A DNA stretch of 64,000 nt, from NCBI RefSeq assembly GCF_030053345.1, contig NZ_JASGBP010000001.1:682001-746000 (forward strand), given 5' to 3'. Under the pieces are notes generated by a model. It saw only the letters and a list, made by a program, of their open reading frames with translations, was not told where the DNA came from and did not search any database. Within the stretch, counting starts at the first letter, position 1, and each line of letters opens with the position of its first letter. Of the stretch, positions 60,559 to 64,000 are shown in pieces. Made by a program: the position numbers and the translations under genes. The DNA comes from Flavobacterium sedimenticola (GTDB taxonomy: Bacteria > Bacteroidota > Bacteroidia > Flavobacteriales > Flavobacteriaceae).

Positions 60559-61173
60559 TTAAGCTTCTGTTTCTTCGCTGGTTTCTTCAGCAGCAGGAGC
60601 TTCTTCGGTAGCTTCTGCTACAGTCTCTTCAGCAACTTCCGCTACAGTTTCCTCAGCAGCTGTTTCGGCTACTACTTCTTCGGCAGCTTCTTCGGCTACT
60701 TCAGCAGCTTCTTCGGCTTTGGCAGCTTCAGCAGCAGCGGCAGCACGCTTGTCATTAGCTTCTTTTTCAGCTTTTAAAGCTTTCGCTCTGGCAGCTTCTT
60801 GTGCTTTTGACAAACCTTCTTTTTTAGCCGTTACTTTACCAGCTTTTTCTTCTAACCAAGCCGCTAATTTAGCATCGGCTTGCTCTTGCGTTAAAGCACC
60901 TTTACGAACGCCACCGTCTAAGTGGTGTTTCAACAGCGCCCCTTTGTACGAAAGGATAGCTCTGGCCGTATCGGTTGGTTGTGCACCATTGTGTAACCAA
61001 GTTACAGCCTGATCCAAATTTAAGTCGATAGTGGCAGGGTTAGTGTTTGGATTGTAAGTTCCTAATTTTTCTAAGAATCTACCATCTCTTTTTGAACGAG
61101 CATCAGCGGCTACGATCCAGTAAAAAGGTTTCCCTTTTTTTCCGTGTCTTTGTAATCTAATTTTTACTGACAT
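60559..61173 (-). CDS. rpsP: 30S ribosomal protein S16 with long C-terminal extension
   Basis: 204 residues. The first ~85 are canonical S16 ([21 protein letters not shown]...). After a lysine/alanine-rich helix, the last ~85 residues are almost only A, E, V and T, a low-complexity acidic tail. E. coli S16 is 82 residues; long tails are seen in Bacteroidetes. The tail is repetitive in codons (GCNGAN). ATG start; first gene of rpsP-rimM. Confidence 0.96.
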   Translation of the reverse strand: MSVKIRLQRHGKKGKPFYWIVAADARSKRDGRFLEKLGTYNPNTNPATIDLNLDQAVTWLHNGAQPTDTARAILSYKGALLKHHLDGGVRKGALTQEQADAKLAAWLEEKAGKVTAKKEGLSKAQEAARAKALKAEKEANDKRAAAAAEAAKAEEAAEVAEEAAEEVVAETAAEETVAEVAEETVAEATEEAPAAEETSEETEA

Positions 61174-61221
61174 AATCTTTTTGATTAATTTGAGGTACTC
61201 GACCTCGGTTATTTAAGGGCG

Positions 61222-61229
61222 CAAAGATA
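61222..61229 (-). promoter_or_regulatory. -7 box of rpsP-rimM operon
   Basis: TATCTTTG on the minus strand, exact consensus, 48 bp upstream of the rpsP ATG. Confidence 0.65.
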
Positions 61230-61344
61230 ACTATTTTTTAGAAACAAACTAACAGCGCGCAATATTTTTGATGATAACTTCTTGTTTGGTTTGGTGTTAA
61301 CGTTATTTTTTTTAAATTTTAGTAGCATTTTTACTTTAAAAAGT

Positions 61345-61352
61345 TATTTTTG
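61345..61352 (+). promoter_or_regulatory. -7 box of DUF6252-like lipoprotein gene
   Basis: TATTTTTG, exact consensus, 20 bp before the ATG at 61373. It overlaps the GTG that opens the longer frame. Confidence 0.7.
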
Positions 61353-61372
61353 TGGAGAAATACCATGAAATA

Positions 61373-62095
61373 ATGAAAAGATTTTTGTCCCTAATTCTTA
61401 TAGCCATTGCGTTTACCTCATGTCAGGAAGATGTTAAGTTTAATGACCCCGGTCTTCAGGCGCTCAAAGACGATGTTTTTTGGAGAGCCAGTGATACCAG
61501 AGCCTACTTAACCACTGACGGGAAGTTGACAATTGAAGCCTACACTCAATTTGAACTGCTTAGTTTGAGCACAGCCAGCGCCAATGAAGGAGTTTACCTT
61601 TTGGGGTCGACTAACATCAACAATGCGGCATCTTATTCTTCAGAGTTTAACGGAGTGGAATTAGAATATGCTACCGTTCCGGTGCCGGGACCGGTATCAA
61701 ATATTGCCATTGCAGATTCCGGAACAGGATATACCACAACAAGCGGTTCTTCTGTTGCTACCACCGGTGGTTCCGGTAGCGGATTAACTGTAAAAGTGGT
61801 GGCTAATGCCGGAGGTAATGTTACTTCTGCCACAGTAGTTTCGAGAGGAAACGGTTATGTAGCCGGAGACTTAGTCATAGTTTCAGGGGGTAATTTGAAT
61901 TGTAAACTGAGAGTAGTGAATGTTCAAAACAGTAATGGTCAAATCGAAATTTTAGAATACGACAACGTCAATATGACCATCTCCGGAAAGTTTAAGTTTA
62001 ATGCCGTGAATACCAATGCTAGTCCGTTTGGTGGGCCTATTTTGAACTTCCAATACGGAGAATTTTATAAAATACCGATTTTCCCATCGATATAA
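61373..62095 (+). CDS. DUF6252-like lipoprotein
   Basis: 240 residues from the ATG at 61373 (MKRFLSLILIAIAFTSC, lipobox FTSC, Cys17). The mature start (QEDVKFNDPGLQALKDDVFWRA) resembles the DUF6252 family of Flavobacteriaceae lipoproteins. A Gly/Ser/Thr-rich insert (about 110-165; G-T-G-Y-T-T-x-S-G and G-N-G-Y-V-A-G-D) is beta-helix-like. Function unknown. Confidence 0.75.
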   Translation: MKRFLSLILIAIAFTSCQEDVKFNDPGLQALKDDVFWRASDTRAYLTTDGKLTIEAYTQFELLSLSTASANEGVYLLGSTNINNAASYSSEFNGVELEYATVPVPGPVSNIAIADSGTGYTTTSGSSVATTGGSGSGLTVKVVANAGGNVTSATVVSRGNGYVAGDLVIVSGGNLNCKLRVVNVQNSNGQIEILEYDNVNMTISGKFKFNAVNTNASPFGGPILNFQYGEFYKIPIFPSI

Positions 62096-62116
62096 AAGGT
62101 AACGATTATACAACAG

Positions 62117-62139
62117 AACCATCTTCGGATGGTTTTTTG
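62117..62139 (+). terminator. Terminator of the lipoprotein gene
   Basis: AACCATC-TTCG-GATGGTT with a UUCG tetraloop and TTTT tail, 21 bp past the stop. Confidence 0.9.
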
Positions 62140-62186
62140 TTTCGGTTTCCGAACCCGTTTTTTGTAACACAACTAAATAATACTAT

Positions 62187-62432
62187 ATGAATATTTTCGT
62201 CGGAAGCCTTCCTTTTAGCATAAACGAAGCAGATTTAAAAGACTCTTTTGAAGCTTACGGAGCGGTTAGTTCTGTAAAAATTATTACGGATAAATTTACA
62301 GGCAGAAGCAAAGGATTCGGTTTTGTAGAGATGCCTAACGAAGCAGAAGCATTAAAAGCCATAGAAGAGCTCAACGGGGCTACGGTCAGTGGTCGTACAA
62401 TAATAGTAAACAAATCCATTCCTAAAGAATAA
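62187..62432 (+). CDS. Small RRM-type RNA-binding protein
   Basis: 81 residues, a single RNA-recognition motif: RNP2 IFVGSL (3-8) and RNP1 KGFGFVEM (42-49). It resembles bacterial cyanobacterial-type Rbp proteins. Binds single-stranded RNA; in bacteria these proteins are often cold-induced. Monocistronic with its own terminator. Confidence 0.93.
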   Translation: MNIFVGSLPFSINEADLKDSFEAYGAVSSVKIITDKFTGRSKGFGFVEMPNEAEALKAIEELNGATVSGRTIIVNKSIPKE

Positions 62433-62453
62433 GCATTAGTAAATGTCTTTTGC

Positions 62454-62480
62454 AAACCACTCCGTTTCGAGTGGTTTTTT
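62454..62480 (+). terminator. Terminator of RRM gene
   Basis: AAACCACTC / GAGTGGTTT 9-bp stem, 6-base loop, T-run, 22 bp past the stop. Confidence 0.9.
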
Positions 62481-62524
62481 GTTTTTTGTTAATAACTAAA
62501 ATTGATTGCTACCTACAGAAATCT

Positions 62525-62532
62525 TATTTTTG
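62525..62532 (+). promoter_or_regulatory. Probable -7 box of dnaE promoter
   Basis: TATTTTTG, exact consensus, 78 bp before the ATG at 62611, leaving a ~70-nt leader. Confidence 0.5.
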
Positions 62533-62610
62533 AAAGGATTCAAATCCTCATATTAAACACGTTTAGTGTTTTGAAAATGGGGAGTTTAACTGTTGGATTA
62601 TCCTCAAGCT

Positions 62611-64000
62611 ATGTATTTAATTTTTGATACCGAAACTACCGGTTTGCCTCGTAATTGGGCGGCACCGATTACCGATACTGATAATTGGCCGCGTTGTGTT
62701 CAAATTGCTTGGCAGTTGCACGATGCGATGGGAAATCTCATAGAGCATCAAGATTACTTGGTACAACCTGAAGGGTTCAATATTCCGTATGATGCCGAGC
62801 GTATTCATGGAATTTCGACAGAATTGGCGCAAGCCCAAGGTATTCCTTTGTCGGAAGTACTCAAAAAATTCAATGCGGCGCTTTCCAAAGCCAAGTTCAT
62901 CGTTGGGCAAAATGTAGGTTTTGATGTTAACATTATGGGATGTGAATTTTACCGTTTGGGTGTAGATTCACCCATGGCATCCATGCCCGTACTGGATACC
63001 TGTACCGAAGTGACGGCCGAGCTTTTAAAACTACCCGGCGGACGCGGCGGAAAATTTAAATTGCCAACGCTAACCGAATTGCATCAATACCTTTTCGGAG
63101 AGCCGTTTGCCGAAGCCCACAACGCTACTGCCGACGTGGAAGCCACTACCCGTTGTTTTTTGGAGTTGGTGCGAAGAGCGGTTTTTACCAAAGAGGAATT
63201 GGATGTTCCGGCCGATTATTTTCAAAATTTCAATCAAAACAATCCGAAAGAAATTGCACTGATTGGACTGAAGCATATCAATTTAAAACAAGCTTCAGAC
63301 GAAATCAGAAAGCAGTTTCAGCCCAAAGTTGAGGAGTCCGGGTCTACGTCTCAAACCGGTATTCATCACGATTTATCGGAGGTCGATTTTGTGCATCTGC
63401 ACAACCATACCCAGTTTTCGGTATTGCAATCGACCATCAGTGTAAAAGATTTGGTGACCGCTGCGGTGCAACACCAAATGCCGGCGGTAGCCATGACGGA
63501 CCATGCCAACTTAATGGGTGCATTTCATTTTGTGAGAGATATTTTGGCACATAACAAATCGGTTCAAGCCAAGAACAAACAGGCGGAAGAAGCCGGCGAA
63601 GTGCCTTCTGAAAAAATAATCAAACCTATCGTAGGGTGTGAGTTTTATGTGTGTGACAACCTGCACGACAAATCCCGAAAAGACAACGGCTACCAAGTGG
63701 TCTTTTTGGCTAAAAATAAAAATGGTTACCACAACTTGGCCAAGCTTTCCTCCATTGCCTACACCGAAGGCTTCTATTATGTGCCGCGGATTGATAAAAA
63801 AACCATCCAACAGTACAAAGAAGATATTATTATTCTTTCCGGAAATCTCAATGGAGAAATTCCGAGTAAAGTGTTAAACATAGGCGAAAACCAAGCTGAA
63901 GAAGCACTTATTTGGTGGAAAGCACAATTCGGTGACGATTTTTACATCGAGTTAATGCGACACAATCAGGAAGATGAGAATCGCGTGAACGCCTCACTGA
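62611..64000 (+). CDS. dnaE: DNA polymerase III alpha subunit with N-terminal DEDDh exonuclease (3' end beyond window)
   Basis: 463 codons are visible and the frame is open at the window end. Residues 1-190 form a DnaQ-like 3'-5' exonuclease with all five DEDDh residues: D6 and E8 (FDTETTG), D105 (VGFD), H170 and D175 (HNATAD). After a linker (about 195-255), the PHP domain typical of bacterial alpha subunits begins (VHLHNHTQF, H262/H264; MTDHANLMGAFHF). The polymerase core would follow outside. Unlike PolC, where the exonuclease is inserted within PHP, it is fused at the N-terminus here. Confidence 0.92.
   Translation, partial: MYLIFDTETTGLPRNWAAPITDTDNWPRCVQIAWQLHDAMGNLIEHQDYLVQPEGFNIPYDAERIHGISTELAQAQGIPLSEVLKKFNAALSKAKFIVGQNVGFDVNIMGCEFYRLGVDSPMASMPVLDTCTEVTAELLKLPGGRGGKFKLPTLTELHQYLFGEPFAEAHNATADVEATTRCFLELVRRAVFTKEELDVPADYFQNFNQNNPKEIALIGLKHINLKQASDEIRKQFQPKVEESGSTSQTGIHHDLSEVDFVHLHNHTQFSVLQSTISVKDLVTAAVQHQMPAVAMTDHANLMGAFHFVRDILAHNKSVQAKNKQAEEAGEVPSEKIIKPIVGCEFYVCDNLHDKSRKDNGYQVVFLAKNKNGYHNLAKLSSIAYTEGFYYVPRIDKKTIQQYKEDIIILSGNLNGEIPSKVLNIGENQAEEALIWWKAQFGDDFYIELMRHNQEDENRVNASL

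Noticed and set aside
1-64000. Prophage, IS element or defence island
   Set aside because: No transposase, integrase, phage structural, restriction or toxin-antitoxin genes were found on either strand.

Overview
The window is about 41-45% GC by eye and looks like a Flavobacteriaceae chromosome, most likely Flavobacterium or a close relative. The evidence is: Bacteroidetes-type promoters (TAnnTTTG -7 boxes just upstream of many start codons), no obvious Shine-Dalgarno signals, type IX secretion sorting domains ending in K-[LI]-[VI]-[IVK], a PorT-like protein, a TonB-dependent receptor with a carboxypeptidase-like N-terminal domain, DUF5686/DUF4271/DUF4296/DUF3098 family proteins, and S16 with a long A/E-rich tail. 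Gene content is overwhelmingly core housekeeping. I see no prophage, insertion sequence, CRISPR array or rRNA operon; one tRNA gene (Ser-GGA) is present.

Layout. 1-6 kb: the end of an unidentified gene, an MFS exporter, a retropepsin-like protease, then a tatD / acyltransferase / asparaginase run, tRNA-Ser and a three-copy 101-bp tandem repeat. 6-23 kb: PorT-like protein, a minus-strand block (PAP2-like protein, rpoN, asnS, MMPL exporter), a cation:proton antiporter, DUF5686 protein, frr-pyrH, and the ftsX-DUF3098-uppP-truB run. 23-31 kb: leuS, a beta-barrel protein, a zinc peptidase, an Lrp regulator with a saccharopine dehydrogenase-like enzyme. 31-41 kb: pckA, hemD-DUF4271, polyprenol-phosphate mannosyltransferase, pyrC, DUF4296 lipoprotein, epimerase, tyrS and a LuxE-like protein. 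41-48.5 kb: a surface locus (two T9SS sorting-domain proteins, a beta-helix lipoprotein, a TonB-dependent receptor) beside a PhoB/PhoR-like two-component pair. 48.5-64 kb: glycosyltransferase and metallophosphoesterase, trmB-LysE-ATL, Mrp/NifU/ferredoxin reductase/ferredoxin, a GDSL lipoprotein, DUF3050, glutaryl-CoA dehydrogenase-like enzyme, tRNA methyltransferase, rimM-rpsP, an RRM protein, and the start of dnaE carrying an N-terminal DEDDh exonuclease.

The most unusual signal is in the DNA between and within genes. At least fourteen short stretches are degenerate tandem arrays of a 7-bp or 8-bp unit (3-4 conserved bases plus variable ones). Unit sequences differ between sites, but the architecture is the same. 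Five of them are two-armed, the second arm being the reverse complement of the first, so they would fold into long hairpins. Several exactly fill the spacer between two co-directional genes, some stop within a few bases of a start codon, and two lie in frame inside leuS. A second, independent family is a dispersed imperfect-palindromic element beginning TAGCCC-GAT and ending CGCTTCC or AGCTCC (about eight copies). A third is the 101-bp tandem repeat after tRNA-Ser. I know of no named function for these in this group.

Where the longest open frame begins inside a promoter or a repeat array, I chose a later start and say so. Five genes appear to use TTG and one GTG.
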